From DATLFI01 sp035524895 (GTDB lineage Bacteria > Acidobacteriota > Thermoanaerobaculia > Multivoradales > Multivoraceae), in assembly GCA_035524895.1 (NCBI GenBank), contig DATLFI010000134.1:1-15393 (forward strand): a DNA stretch of 15,393 nt. Direction: 5' to 3'. The position numbers and the translations under genes are program-made. The notes beneath the pieces were generated by a model. The model searched no databases. It had not been told where the DNA came from and saw only the letters and a list, made by a program, of their open reading frames with translations. Positions 7,566-15,351 of the stretch are shown piece by piece; the stretch's first letter is position 1; each line of letters begins with the position of its first letter.

Positions 7566-8623
7566 GCCGGATCCCCAGCGGCTGCTGGAGAGAGCCGATC
7601 CCAGGGCGAGATCAGATGGTCGAGCATCCGGTCGCCCTCGAACACGTAGCGAGCCGAGAATCGCCGGCCCTCGAGCGCCATGGGCAGCCACAACCGATCG
7701 TCCTCCCACATCTCGTCGAAGGGGAGGTCGTCGACGCTCGACCAAAGCGGCGCCGCCTCCGCGGTCTCGCTCGGCTCGCCCGAGAGACCCTCGGCGACGA
7801 ACACGTGGACGTGGATCGAATAGCCGTCGACGAACTGGAAGCGGTTGTCGCCGCAGTAGCGCAAGTCGGAAGGTGTGACCAGCAGCTCCTCTTCGACCTC
7901 GCGGATAGCGCCCTCTACCGGTGTCTCTCCGGGCTCGAGCCTCCCGCCGGGCCCGTTGATCTTGCCGGCTCCGAGGCCGCGCTTCTTGCGAATGAGCAGG
8001 AGGTCGGCTCCCCGGCGCACGAAGACCAGAGTAGCCTCGTCCCGGGCGCGCCAGGTGCGCCAGTCGATCGCGCTCACCTCGCGCGGGATCGGCGGTTCGA
8101 GCGACTCCCGCTGCTCGAGCAGCAGCCGATACCAGACGTGCGAGAGCCCGGCGCGCTCGGTCTCCCCGGAAAGATCGAACCCGACCTTCTCGAGCAGACG
8201 CCTGGAGCCCGCGTTGTGGGGCAGGGTGAACGCGATCAGTCGGTCGAGCGCCAGCCACTCGCGCGCGGCTTCGAGCACCGTCGAGGCCATCTCGGTGGCC
8301 ATCGCCTGGCGCCAGAACCGAGACCGCACTCCATAGAGCAGCTCGATCTCGAGCACGCCGCCATGGCGGGTTCGCTGTAGACCGCAGTAGCCGACCGGTT
8401 CCCCGCCGTCGCGCGTGCCGAACAGCCACAGGCCGAAGCCGTGACGAAGCCAGTGGTCGGTGGCGCGTTCGAGGAAGGCACGGGTCTCCTCTGGGGGGCG
8501 CGGCAGGCCGTCGGCCGCCAAGGTCGCCATCACCTGGGGGTCGGCGTGAAGCAGTCGAAGCGCTGACAGGTCCGCGCTGGTCGGTGGTCGGCCGAGCAGT
8601 CGGGGTGAGGCGAGCCACGTCAT
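7562..8623 (-). CDS. GNAT acetyltransferase-Nudix hydrolase fusion (MTH1-like C-terminal half)
   Basis: A 353-residue cytoplasmic two-domain protein. Residues 1-175 resemble the RimJ/RimL-type GNAT fold: an LRLLHADPQVMATL opening, LEIELLYGV strand, and the end LDRLIAFTLPHNAGSRRLLEKVGFD. Residues 195-345 are a Nudix hydrolase close to MTH1-type 8-oxo-dGTP diphosphatases. The Nudix box runs G227-V249 with Glu233 and REVEEE (241-246), which bind the metal. RFQFVDGYSIHVHVF and DEMWEDDRLW are typical of that subgroup. Such enzymes remove oxidised nucleotides from the pool. Two deviations stand out: the acetyl-CoA loop reads WRQAMA instead of WGxGxA, and the box glycine is Leu248. No clear ribosome site precedes the ATG at 8623. 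The stop overlaps the next start as ATGA. Confidence 0.9.
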   Translation of the reverse strand: MTWLASPRLLGRPPTSADLSALRLLHADPQVMATLAADGLPRPPEETRAFLERATDHWLRHGFGLWLFGTRDGGEPVGYCGLQRTRHGGVLEIELLYGVRSRFWRQAMATEMASTVLEAAREWLALDRLIAFTLPHNAGSRRLLEKVGFDLSGETERAGLSHVWYRLLLEQRESLEPPIPREVSAIDWRTWRARDEATLVFVRRGADLLLIRKKRGLGAGKINGPGGRLEPGETPVEGAIREVEEELLVTPSDLRYCGDNRFQFVDGYSIHVHVFVAEGLSGEPSETAEAAPLWSSVDDLPFDEMWEDDRLWLPMALEGRRFSARYVFEGDRMLDHLISPWDRLSPAAAGDPA

Positions 8624-8689
8624 GGGTGCGCGACGCCGAGTGGTTGGCTCGGGAGTGGGGGAGATCGCAGCGGCTCGGAGCGGGCTCGA

Positions 8690-8701
8690 CGTGGATCCAC
8701 G
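8690..8701. repeat. Perfect 12-bp palindrome
   Basis: CGTGGATCCACG reads the same on both strands. It lies in the 85-bp spacer just past the glycosyltransferase stop (8709) and before the GNAT-Nudix start. It could be an operator or the stem of a short hairpin; no T-run follows. Confidence 0.4.
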
Positions 8702-8708
8702 GCCGGCT

Positions 8709-10463
8709 TCAGTCGAAATGGACGTAGAGGCGTGCCGGTGCGATGCGTGGAGGCCTCGGCTGGGGCGTGTCGAGGATCAGCCGCGCGTCGACCGCCGGCC
8801 GGGTCAAGCGGAGGACGTGGATGCCGCGCGCGAGCTCCCCTCTCTCGAAGGGCTGGCCGTCGACCAACAGCGCCAAGGGCGGTCCATCGTAGCGGAACCG
8901 TTTGGTGCGAAGCACCTCGAATGGCACGTCGACCTCTGCGGGCAGCGTGCCGAGCTCGCGCCCGAGCAAGAAGAGGTTCCCCGCGTAGTGGGCGAAGCGC
9001 TCGTGCAGGAATTCGCGCTCCTCGCCTCTCAGCCAGCCGACGCGGTAGTTGTAGACAAAGGCGACGGTGCCCCGCTCGCGCAGCGAGGGGACCATCGGAG
9101 GCAGACCGCCGGAGCGATAGAGCCGGAACAGGTCGCCGCTCAACGCGTAGGCTGGATAGCCGTCGGGTCGGAAGTACAGCCCGGCCAGGTCGAACACCGG
9201 GTCGTCGGGCTCGGTGACGCGCTGCACCTCTTCGAGCAACGCGAGCTGGTGCTCCTGTCCGGTAGGGCCGTTCTCGGGCAGCGCCTTGGTGAACAGGCGC
9301 GGCCCTGCGGTCAGGAACTGCAGGCCGAGCACGAGCGCCGCCACCGGCCAGCCGGATCGGGCGAGGCCGGCGCGCGCACGCGCGAGGAACGGGACCAGGG
9401 TGGCGGCGGCAACCACCGCCACGACGGGCACCACGGTCACGTGGACGTAGGGCCAGGGGAAAGGCTGCAGCCAGAGCGTCGCCAGCAGCCAGGTCGCGAC
9501 CAGCACCGGCCAGACGAGGCCCCTGGCTCGGTGGCCCGGGTCGCGTGCGGCGCGCAGCGCGACCACGAGTGCCGCGACCAGCCCGAGCACCGCCAGCGTG
9601 GAGAACGCGAGGTTGCGGCGACCCTCTTGCAGCAGGAAACCGAGCGGCGAGAAAGCCAGCCGCTCCTCGCCGCGCCCCGCGGCGCTCGCGGCGCCGAGGA
9701 CGGCATCGTTCCAGAAGGCGGCCAGTCCGCCCTGGAGCCCGATCACGAAACACGCCGCAGCCACCGGCAGGCTCCAACCGAGCAGGGGCAGCGCCACCCG
9801 CGAGAGGCGTCGTTCGCGGGCCGCCCGCCACGACCACCAGGCGCCGAACGCGGCGGTGGCGAAGACCGCCTTCTGGGTGAGCAGGATGCCGAGACCCAGC
9901 AGCCCGCCCGCCGCCACGGCGCGCGCCGTCGCGAGGCCGGGCCCGCCGACCTGCAGGCGCAGCGTCGCGAGCACGCAGAGCGCCAACGGTCCGTCGGCGC
10001 GCACCTCCATACCGCGCTCGACGAACGTGGTGTGCAGCAGCAGCAGCCCGGCGGCGAGCGCTCCGGCCATCTCGCCGGCCTGCTGGCCGAGCGCCGGATC
10101 GCAGGCGTCGCGGGCCAGGCGCGCCGCGCAGCTCGCGGCGCACAGCGCCGTCGCGAGCACGACCACCAGGTGCAGCGCCCGCGCGCGGTGGTAGCTGGCG
10201 CGCGGGTCGTCGAGCTCGATCAGCGGCGCCAGCAACCCGTAGTGCAGCGGCATGTGGACCTGCCACACCTCGGCGTAGAGCGCTCGACCGGCGCGCAGGT
10301 GGTAGGCGCCGTGGAGGTGCTCGATCTCGTCGACCTGGAAGGCGCGGTGGCACGAGACGGAGGCGAGCAGCGCGAGGCCCGCGAGCGCCAGGCCGACCAC
10401 CACGCCGCGCCCGACCCGCGCGAGCAGGTCTGGGCGCGGGCCGGCGGCCGGCCCCGGGCTCAT
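8709..10463 (-). CDS. GT-C membrane glycosyltransferase, PMT/ArnT-like
   Basis: A 584-residue polytopic membrane protein. Residues 19-38 are the first helix. The outside loop then has QVDEIEHLH with the acidic pair Asp45-Glu46, the usual GT-C catalytic position, and VHMPLHY at 69-75. A second loop gives EVRADGPL (Arg155, Asp157), the counterpart of the conserved R-x-D motif. About ten further hydrophobic segments run to residue 388, followed by a soluble C-terminal domain of about 190 residues. Family members move a sugar from a polyprenyl-phosphate carrier to lipid or protein at the outer face of the inner membrane; donor and acceptor are unknown here. The start at 10463 is chosen because its ATG overlaps the deacylase stop (ATGA). 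Open frame further upstream overlaps the well-supported deacylase and is a shadow. Confidence 0.85.
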   Translation of the reverse strand: MSPGPAAGPRPDLLARVGRGVVVGLALAGLALLASVSCHRAFQVDEIEHLHGAYHLRAGRALYAEVWQVHMPLHYGLLAPLIELDDPRASYHRARALHLVVVLATALCAASCAARLARDACDPALGQQAGEMAGALAAGLLLLHTTFVERGMEVRADGPLALCVLATLRLQVGGPGLATARAVAAGGLLGLGILLTQKAVFATAAFGAWWSWRAARERRLSRVALPLLGWSLPVAAACFVIGLQGGLAAFWNDAVLGAASAAGRGEERLAFSPLGFLLQEGRRNLAFSTLAVLGLVAALVVALRAARDPGHRARGLVWPVLVATWLLATLWLQPFPWPYVHVTVVPVVAVVAAATLVPFLARARAGLARSGWPVAALVLGLQFLTAGPRLFTKALPENGPTGQEHQLALLEEVQRVTEPDDPVFDLAGLYFRPDGYPAYALSGDLFRLYRSGGLPPMVPSLRERGTVAFVYNYRVGWLRGEEREFLHERFAHYAGNLFLLGRELGTLPAEVDVPFEVLRTKRFRYDGPPLALLVDGQPFERGELARGIHVLRLTRPAVDARLILDTPQPRPPRIAPARLYVHFD

Positions 10464-11974
10464 GGCGTGGCGTAGCGACCGAGGACCGGCTGGCCCGGGA
10501 ACACGCCGTCGACCGACTCGCCGCGGTCCACCACCAGCGTGCCGGCGACCAGCACGTACTCGATGCCGGTCGAGAAGCTCGGGCCGCTCTCGAAGGTCGC
10601 GGTGTCGAGCACGCGCTGCGGGTCGAAGACCACCAGGTCGGCGTCGGCGCCGACCTGCAGTCGGCCCTTGCGGCGCATCGTCGGCGCGATGGCTTCGAGG
10701 CGCTGCGCCGGCAGCAGGGTCATGCGGGCGATCGCCGTTGCCAGCGGCAGCGACCCGCGCTCGCGGACGTAGCGGCCGAGCACGCGCGAGAACGTGCCGG
10801 CCGAGCGCGGGTGGGCGCCCGGAGCGAAAGGCATGCCGTCGGAAGCGATCATCACGAACGGCGTCGCCATGGCGAGCTCGATCAGCTCCTCGGACATCAT
10901 GTGGATGATGACCACGCCGCCGCGCTCGCGGTAGCGCGCGAAGCTCTCGGCAGTGAGCCGCTCGCCGGTGTCCTGCCACTGCACGTCGCCGTAGTCGATG
11001 CCGAGGCGCTCGCGCCAGCCGTCGTCGAAGATCGCCGAGTCGATGCCGGTCGAGCCCGCGGTGTAGGGATAGGCCTCGGTGGTGACGTCGACGCCACGCA
11101 CCCGCACACCGGCGATCAGGTCGAGCGCCGCCGGCAGGTCGCGCAGGCTCGAGCTGTTGACGTGGACGATGTGGAGCGGTGCGCCGGTCGCAGCGGCGTT
11201 GGCCACCACCTCCTGGATGCCGCCCAGGCCCATTTCGCGCACGTGGGTGAAGATCGGTGCACCGGTCTCGGCGGACAGCTCGAAGACGCGCAGGATCTCG
11301 GATCGCGAGGCGCCCGGGTAGTACTGGTGAGCCATCCCGATGCCGAGGCCGCCCTGGCGCAGGCCCTGGCGCAGGAGCTCGAGCATGATGTCCATGCGGT
11401 CGGCGGGCAACGCGCGGTAGAAGCCTTCGCGCGCGACGCCCTGCATCGCGCGCAGCGGGTCCTCGCGCGCCGCGGCGTCGTCCAGCTCGTCGGCTCGCTC
11501 GGCCAGCTCCGGCAGCGCGAACGAGCGCAGCATGCCGTGTGAGACCGAGGCGCCGTAGTGGACGATCGCGCGACCGCGCCGGTAGTCGAGCCACTCGGCG
11601 ACGCGCGGGTAGCCCCATTCCAGCTCGAGCGCGGTGGTGACCCCGTCGCGCGCTTGATAGCGATTCGCCTTCACGCTCTGGCCGTGGGCGTGGAGGTCGA
11701 TGAAGCCGGGCGCCACCACCATCCCGCGGGCGTCGATCAGCCGCCCGTTCGGCGCGAGCTGCGCGGCGAGCGGCTCGACCGAGACCGCGACGACCCGGTC
11801 GCCGCGGACGCCGACGTGACGCGGCGCGTCGAGCCCGGTCTCCGGATCGATCGCCCGCCCGCCGGCGACCACTACGTCGAAGGGCTGCGCGACCGAGACG
11901 GCGGCCCAGAGCATCGCTGCCAGGATGAGCGCGGCACCCCAGAGGCGTGTGGGCGGGACCCGGTGGACGTCCAT
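10460..11974 (-). CDS. Exported N-acyl-D-amino-acid deacylase family amidohydrolase
   Basis: A 504-residue metal-dependent hydrolase of the amidohydrolase superfamily, D-aminoacylase/dihydroorotase-like branch. Residues 1-30 form a signal peptide (basic start, core ALILAAMLWAAVSV, AQ end), so it should act outside the cytoplasm. The N-terminal strand block FDVVVAGGRAIDPETG is typical. Metal ligands are visible as PGFIDLHAH (His95, His97), IFTHVRE (His244), HIVHVN (His268, His271) and ASDGMPF (Asp379). YPYTAGSTGI (302-311) and the closing KGRLQVGADADLVVFDP block are hallmarks of this group. Family members cleave N-acyl-D-amino acids, which may come from peptidoglycan or lipoamino acids; the real substrate is not shown. 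No clear ribosome site precedes it. It overlaps the glycosyltransferase start by 4 bp and lies 79 bp after the ADOP gene. Confidence 0.92.
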   Translation of the reverse strand: MDVHRVPPTRLWGAALILAAMLWAAVSVAQPFDVVVAGGRAIDPETGLDAPRHVGVRGDRVVAVSVEPLAAQLAPNGRLIDARGMVVAPGFIDLHAHGQSVKANRYQARDGVTTALELEWGYPRVAEWLDYRRGRAIVHYGASVSHGMLRSFALPELAERADELDDAAAREDPLRAMQGVAREGFYRALPADRMDIMLELLRQGLRQGGLGIGMAHQYYPGASRSEILRVFELSAETGAPIFTHVREMGLGGIQEVVANAAATGAPLHIVHVNSSSLRDLPAALDLIAGVRVRGVDVTTEAYPYTAGSTGIDSAIFDDGWRERLGIDYGDVQWQDTGERLTAESFARYRERGGVVIIHMMSEELIELAMATPFVMIASDGMPFAPGAHPRSAGTFSRVLGRYVRERGSLPLATAIARMTLLPAQRLEAIAPTMRRKGRLQVGADADLVVFDPQRVLDTATFESGPSFSTGIEYVLVAGTLVVDRGESVDGVFPGQPVLGRYATP

Positions 11975-12053
11975 CGCGGGCTCAGCTTCTCACAGACCAG
12001 CGACTCCGCGGACGCTCGCGAGACCGGCGAGCTGCGCCGACGGTCGCGCGCCG

Positions 12054-14678
12054 CTACTCGCTGCGCAGCACCGTGGCCGGATCGAGCTCGATCGCCCGGC
12101 GCGCGGGCAGGCTCGACGCGAGCAGGGCGGTGAGCAGGACCAACAGCCCGCTGGCTCCGAACGCGACCGGGTCGGTGGCGCCGACGCCGAACAGCAAGCC
12201 GGTGAGGGAGCGCGCAAGGAGCACCCCGAGCCCCAGACCGATCACGACGCCGGCGAGACCGAGGGTCAGGCCACGACGCACCACCGAGCGGAAGAGCTCG
12301 CTGCGCTGCGCGCCCAGCGCCATACGCAGACCGAGCTCGTGGTGCCGGAGCTCGACGGTGTACGCGATCACGCCGTACAGGCCGAGGGTGGCCAGGATCG
12401 CCGCCAGTAGCGCGAAGCCTCCCATGGCGACCGCGTAGAAGCGGTCGCGGCCGACTGAGTCCGAGAGGGCTCGCGCGAAGGGGGTGACCGGCGGCACCGG
12501 CAGCGCCGGGTCGAGCTCCGCCACCACGCGCCGGAGCGCGGCGGCGACGGTCGCCTCGTCCGCGCTCCTGCGCACCACGAGGTGGGCAGACCGGCGCGGC
12601 AGCTGCGCGAACGGCACGAAGTACGCGAGCGGCGTCTGCTGGCGCAGGCCGTACTGCTTGATCGAGCCCACCACCCCCACGATGGTGAGCAGCGTCTCGT
12701 CGTCGGCGTCGAGCAGCCGCCGGCCGATCGGTGAAGCGTCGGGAAAGTGACGACGTGCGATCTCTTCGTTGACGATCGCTACCCGCGGCGCGTCCGCGTG
12801 GTCGCGGCGGTCGAAGGTCCGGCCGGCGAGCAGCGGCACGCCCAGCGCACGGAAGTAGCCCGGCGAAACCGCATCGATCGCCACCTCGGGTCGCTGGTCT
12901 GCGTGGATGCCGTCACCGTCGATCGCCAGTTGGTCGATGAAGGCGACGCCTGCGAGCGGCAGGCCGCTGGTGAGCCCAGCCGCAGCCACCGGCGGCAGGG
13001 CACGGACGCGCTCGATCAACTCGTCGAAGAATCGTCGGCGGGCGTCGTCGTCGGCGTAGCGTTCGGCGGGCAGGTCGAGCTGGAGGGTGGCGGCGTGGTC
13101 GACCTCGAACCCGGGCGGCACCGACGTCAGAGCCAGGAAGCTGCGGCCGAGGAGGCCGGCACCGACCAGCAGAGCGACGGCGAGCGCCGACTCGACCACC
13201 ACCAGCGCACTGCGCAGCGGCGCCGGTTCCCGGCCGCGAGCGACGCGCACGCGGGCGACCGTCCCCGGACCGTGGCGCAGCCCCTGGGCGGCCGGGGCGA
13301 GCGTCGCCAGCAGCGTGCTCAGCAGGGTCACGCCGAGGGCGAAACCCAGCACCGGGAGGCTGGTCACCACCTGGTCCAGCCGCGGCAGCTCCAGGGGCGG
13401 AGCGGCGCGCAAGGCGCGCACGCCGGCCTGGGCGAGCATAGCTCCGAGCGCGCCGCCGAGGGTGCACAGCAGCAGGTTCTCGGCGAGCATCTGACGCACC
13501 AGGCGCCAGCGGCTGGCGCCCAGCGCCGAGCGCACGGCCAGCTCGCCGGCCCGTTCCGACGTGCGCGCCAACAGCAGGCCGCCGAGGTTGACGCAGGCGA
13601 TCACCAGCACGATCGCAACCGCTCCGAACAGCGTCCACAGTGCGGGCGCCACCTCGCCCACCACCGTCTCGCGCAGCGGGGTCACCTCGAAACGCCAGCC
13701 GTCACCGAAGGGGAGGTGCTCCGACCAGGCGACGGCGCGCCGGTCGAGCTCGGCCTGCGCTCGCGCCAAGTCGGCCTCCGGCGACCAGCGCACCAGCCCG
13801 GTCAGAAACCAAGAGCTCCAGAGATCCTGCGTGGGATCGTGGCGGTGGAGCTGCCAGACGTCGGTCTCAGGGTGGGGAAAGTCGAAGCCCGACGGCAACA
13901 CGCCGACGATCTCGCACGACGGACCGTCGCCCTCGAGCCGGAGCACCTCGCCGAGAGCTCGGTCGCTGCCGCCGAGGTCGGCTTGCCACACGCGATGGCT
14001 GATCAGGCACGGGCTCGTGCTCCGGTTGGCATGGTCGTCCGGCAAGAAGCCGCGACCCAGGATCGGCTCGACTCCCAGGGTCCCGAGCAGGTTCTCCGAG
14101 ATGGCCGCCCCGTCGAGGCGGCGAGGTGCGAGGGTCGATAGCAGCGTGTAGCGCCGGTTCCGATAGACCGCCACGGACTCGAGCACGTCGCTGTCACGCT
14201 GCAGCTCCTGGTAGACGCCCGGCGGTAGTGGCATGCCGGTCCAGCCGCGCGCCTGGTTGGAGCTCGACAGGATGCCGAGACGTTCCGGCTGGTCGTAGGC
14301 GAGCGGGCTCAGCAGCACGCCGTGCACGATCGAGAACAGGGCGGTGGTGGCGCCGATGGCGAGCCCGAGCGAGAGCACCGCGGTCGCGCCGAAGCCGGGT
14401 CGCGTCCGCAGGCCGCGCGCGGCGCCGCGCAGATCCGCCCGCAGGTCGCCGATCCAGTCGGTGCGCCGCTCGCGGCGCTCGAGCTCGTGGTCGAGCCGCC
14501 GGCAGTCCTGCAGCGCTCTCCGGGAATCCCCGAGACGTCGCCGCGCTTCGCGTGCCGCCTCCTGCGGGCTCAGCCCCTCGGCGCGCAACCGGCGCTCGAG
14601 CATCTCCAGGTGGAAGTCGAGCTCGTCGGCCGCGTCGCCGCGATCCTCGTACTGTGGACGGTCCGGATCTCGCCTCAT
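12054..14678 (-). CDS. Full-length ADOP-family permease (FtsX/MacB_PCD duplicated)
   Basis: An 874-residue inner-membrane protein with complete ADOP architecture. Residues 17-70 are the charged cytoplasmic prefix (DELDFHLEMLERRL). GFGATAVLSLGLAIGATTALFSIV (96-118) is helix 1. The first MacB_PCD domain covers about 120-340, and the first FtsX domain about 350-470 (ACVNLGGLLLAR, ELAVRSALGASRWRLVRQ). Then come helix 5 (about 490-510), the second MacB_PCD domain (about 520-735, with SPGYFRALGV and VAIVNEEIARRHFP) and the second FtsX domain (750-868, ELGLRMALGAQR), ending DPATVLRSE. These orphan permeases resemble MacB/LolCE-like export machinery but lack an ATPase domain, and none is encoded here. 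Its ATG overlaps the PadR stop as ATGA, so the two are translated as a unit. A 6-bp stem (12014-12032) lies after its stop. Confidence 0.95.
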   Translation of the reverse strand: MRRDPDRPQYEDRGDAADELDFHLEMLERRLRAEGLSPQEAAREARRRLGDSRRALQDCRRLDHELERRERRTDWIGDLRADLRGAARGLRTRPGFGATAVLSLGLAIGATTALFSIVHGVLLSPLAYDQPERLGILSSSNQARGWTGMPLPPGVYQELQRDSDVLESVAVYRNRRYTLLSTLAPRRLDGAAISENLLGTLGVEPILGRGFLPDDHANRSTSPCLISHRVWQADLGGSDRALGEVLRLEGDGPSCEIVGVLPSGFDFPHPETDVWQLHRHDPTQDLWSSWFLTGLVRWSPEADLARAQAELDRRAVAWSEHLPFGDGWRFEVTPLRETVVGEVAPALWTLFGAVAIVLVIACVNLGGLLLARTSERAGELAVRSALGASRWRLVRQMLAENLLLCTLGGALGAMLAQAGVRALRAAPPLELPRLDQVVTSLPVLGFALGVTLLSTLLATLAPAAQGLRHGPGTVARVRVARGREPAPLRSALVVVESALAVALLVGAGLLGRSFLALTSVPPGFEVDHAATLQLDLPAERYADDDARRRFFDELIERVRALPPVAAAGLTSGLPLAGVAFIDQLAIDGDGIHADQRPEVAIDAVSPGYFRALGVPLLAGRTFDRRDHADAPRVAIVNEEIARRHFPDASPIGRRLLDADDETLLTIVGVVGSIKQYGLRQQTPLAYFVPFAQLPRRSAHLVVRRSADEATVAAALRRVVAELDPALPVPPVTPFARALSDSVGRDRFYAVAMGGFALLAAILATLGLYGVIAYTVELRHHELGLRMALGAQRSELFRSVVRRGLTLGLAGVVIGLGLGVLLARSLTGLLFGVGATDPVAFGASGLLVLLTALLASSLPARRAIELDPATVLRSE

Positions 14679-15037
14679 CGTGCCTCCCCGGTGGTCTCGA
14701 GCACGCGGGTGACGGCGTCCGCGAAGCTGCGCCAGCGCGTCACCTCTGCGCTCAGCTGTCGCCGGCCGTCGGCGGTGAGGCGGTAGAGCTTGACCTTGCG
14801 GTTGGTCTCCGACAACGCCCAGCGCGAGGTCAACCAGCCGCGCTGCTCGAGCCGGCGCAGGGCGGGGTAGAGCGAACCCTCCTCGATCAGGAGCTGATCG
14901 CCGGCCACGCTCTCGATCCAGCGGGCGATGGCGTAGCCGTGCAGCGGCCCCGCCGACAGCGCCTTGAGAATCATCGCGCCCAGGGTTCCCTGCTGCGAGT
15001 CGACCTGGGTGGTCCTCGGTTCTGGGTCGTCGCTCAC
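14675..15037 (-). CDS. PadR family transcriptional regulator
   Basis: A 120-residue winged-helix regulator. The family signature is plain: QGTLGAMILKALSAGPLHGYAIARWIE (16-42), the turn IEEGSLYPALRRLEQRGWL (51-69), and the wing with SETNRKVKLYRLTADGRRQL (76-95). PadR proteins are usually dimeric repressors that also control their own gene. In Acidobacteriota they commonly precede ADOP permeases, as here, so the overlapping permease gene is the likely target. The start is a GTG at 15037, supported by AGGAGA 7 nt upstream. A short C-terminal helix (about 99-115) is consistent with the small PadR subclass. The ligand is unknown. Confidence 0.95.
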   Translation of the reverse strand: MSDDPEPRTTQVDSQQGTLGAMILKALSAGPLHGYAIARWIESVAGDQLLIEEGSLYPALRRLEQRGWLTSRWALSETNRKVKLYRLTADGRRQLSAEVTRWRSFADAVTRVLETTGEAR

Positions 15038-15044
15038 CGGGCGG

Positions 15045-15050
15045 TCTCCT
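15045..15050 (-). promoter_or_regulatory. Shine-Dalgarno for padR-like gene (GTG start)
   Basis: AGGAGA on the minus strand with a 7-nt gap to the GTG at 15037. It decides the non-ATG start. Confidence 0.75.
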
Positions 15051-15070
15051 CGCTAGATGCCGTTGAACAC

Positions 15071-15100
15071 ATCCCTAGGAACAATAGTATACGGAAACAG
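15071..15100 (-). promoter_or_regulatory. Promoter-like AT-rich segment upstream of PadR-ADOP
   Basis: On the minus strand TATACT (15086-15091) matches the -10 consensus at five of six bases, about 50 nt before the GTG. The short palindromes GTATAC and CCTAGG lie within 15 bp. The segment is strikingly AT-rich for this window. No good -35 hexamer is seen at 16-18 bp, so an activator, another sigma factor or a PadR operator overlapping the promoter is possible. Confidence 0.45.
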
Positions 15101-15120
15101 CTCCCAGAGGTTCCGCGGGG

Positions 15121-15130
15121 CCGGGCCCGG
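15121..15130. repeat. Perfect 10-bp palindrome CCGGGCCCGG
   Basis: Self-complementary 10-mer located 6 bp before a larger stem-loop. In GC-rich DNA a short GC-only palindrome has limited weight on its own. Confidence 0.3.
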
Positions 15131-15136
15131 AAGCTA

Positions 15137-15166
15137 GCAGCCCGTGGTGGAACCCCCGTGGGCTGC
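15137..15166. repeat. Stem-loop, 11-bp stem with two wobble pairs
   Basis: GCAGCCCGTGG (15137-15147) pairs with CCGTGGGCTGC (15156-15166) around an 8-nt loop, with two G-T wobbles. No T-run follows on either strand. It could be an RNA hairpin in an untranslated leader or trailer. Confidence 0.35.
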
Positions 15167-15351
15167 GTTGGGAGCGCCGTGGGGCCGTATGCTCATGCCG
15201 TGCGCGGGGAGGGTCCTTCGCCTGCAGGGGCTCTTCCGGCGGCTCGGCGTTGGCGCGGGAGCGGTGGCGATGCTGGGTCACACGCTTCGCGAGCGCAACA
15301 CCGCAGACGGCCCCACGCCGCCCCCTACCAGAGCCGCGCAGCGGCGACGTC

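Noticed and set aside
7176..8618. A 480-codon minus-strand frame covering the SDR remnant and the GNAT-Nudix gene
   Set aside because: Only its last 129 codons are SDR. The rest is antisense-free shadow of the GNAT-Nudix frame with shadow-type composition.
8620..10475. Long frames of 577 and 617 codons on the two strands over the glycosyltransferase
   Set aside because: No domains, extreme Arg/Ala/Pro or Gln/Glu/His bias, and full overlap with the membrane-protein gene, which has clear helices and motifs.
8709..11618. A 969-codon minus-strand frame reaching far upstream of the glycosyltransferase
   Set aside because: Its first 385 codons overlap the strongly supported deacylase in another frame and give Arg/Pro/Ala-rich nonsense. 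The real start is the ATG at 10463.
12747..14141. A 464-codon plus-strand frame opposite the ADOP permease
   Set aside because: Antisense shadow of a well-defined permease; no recognisable fold.
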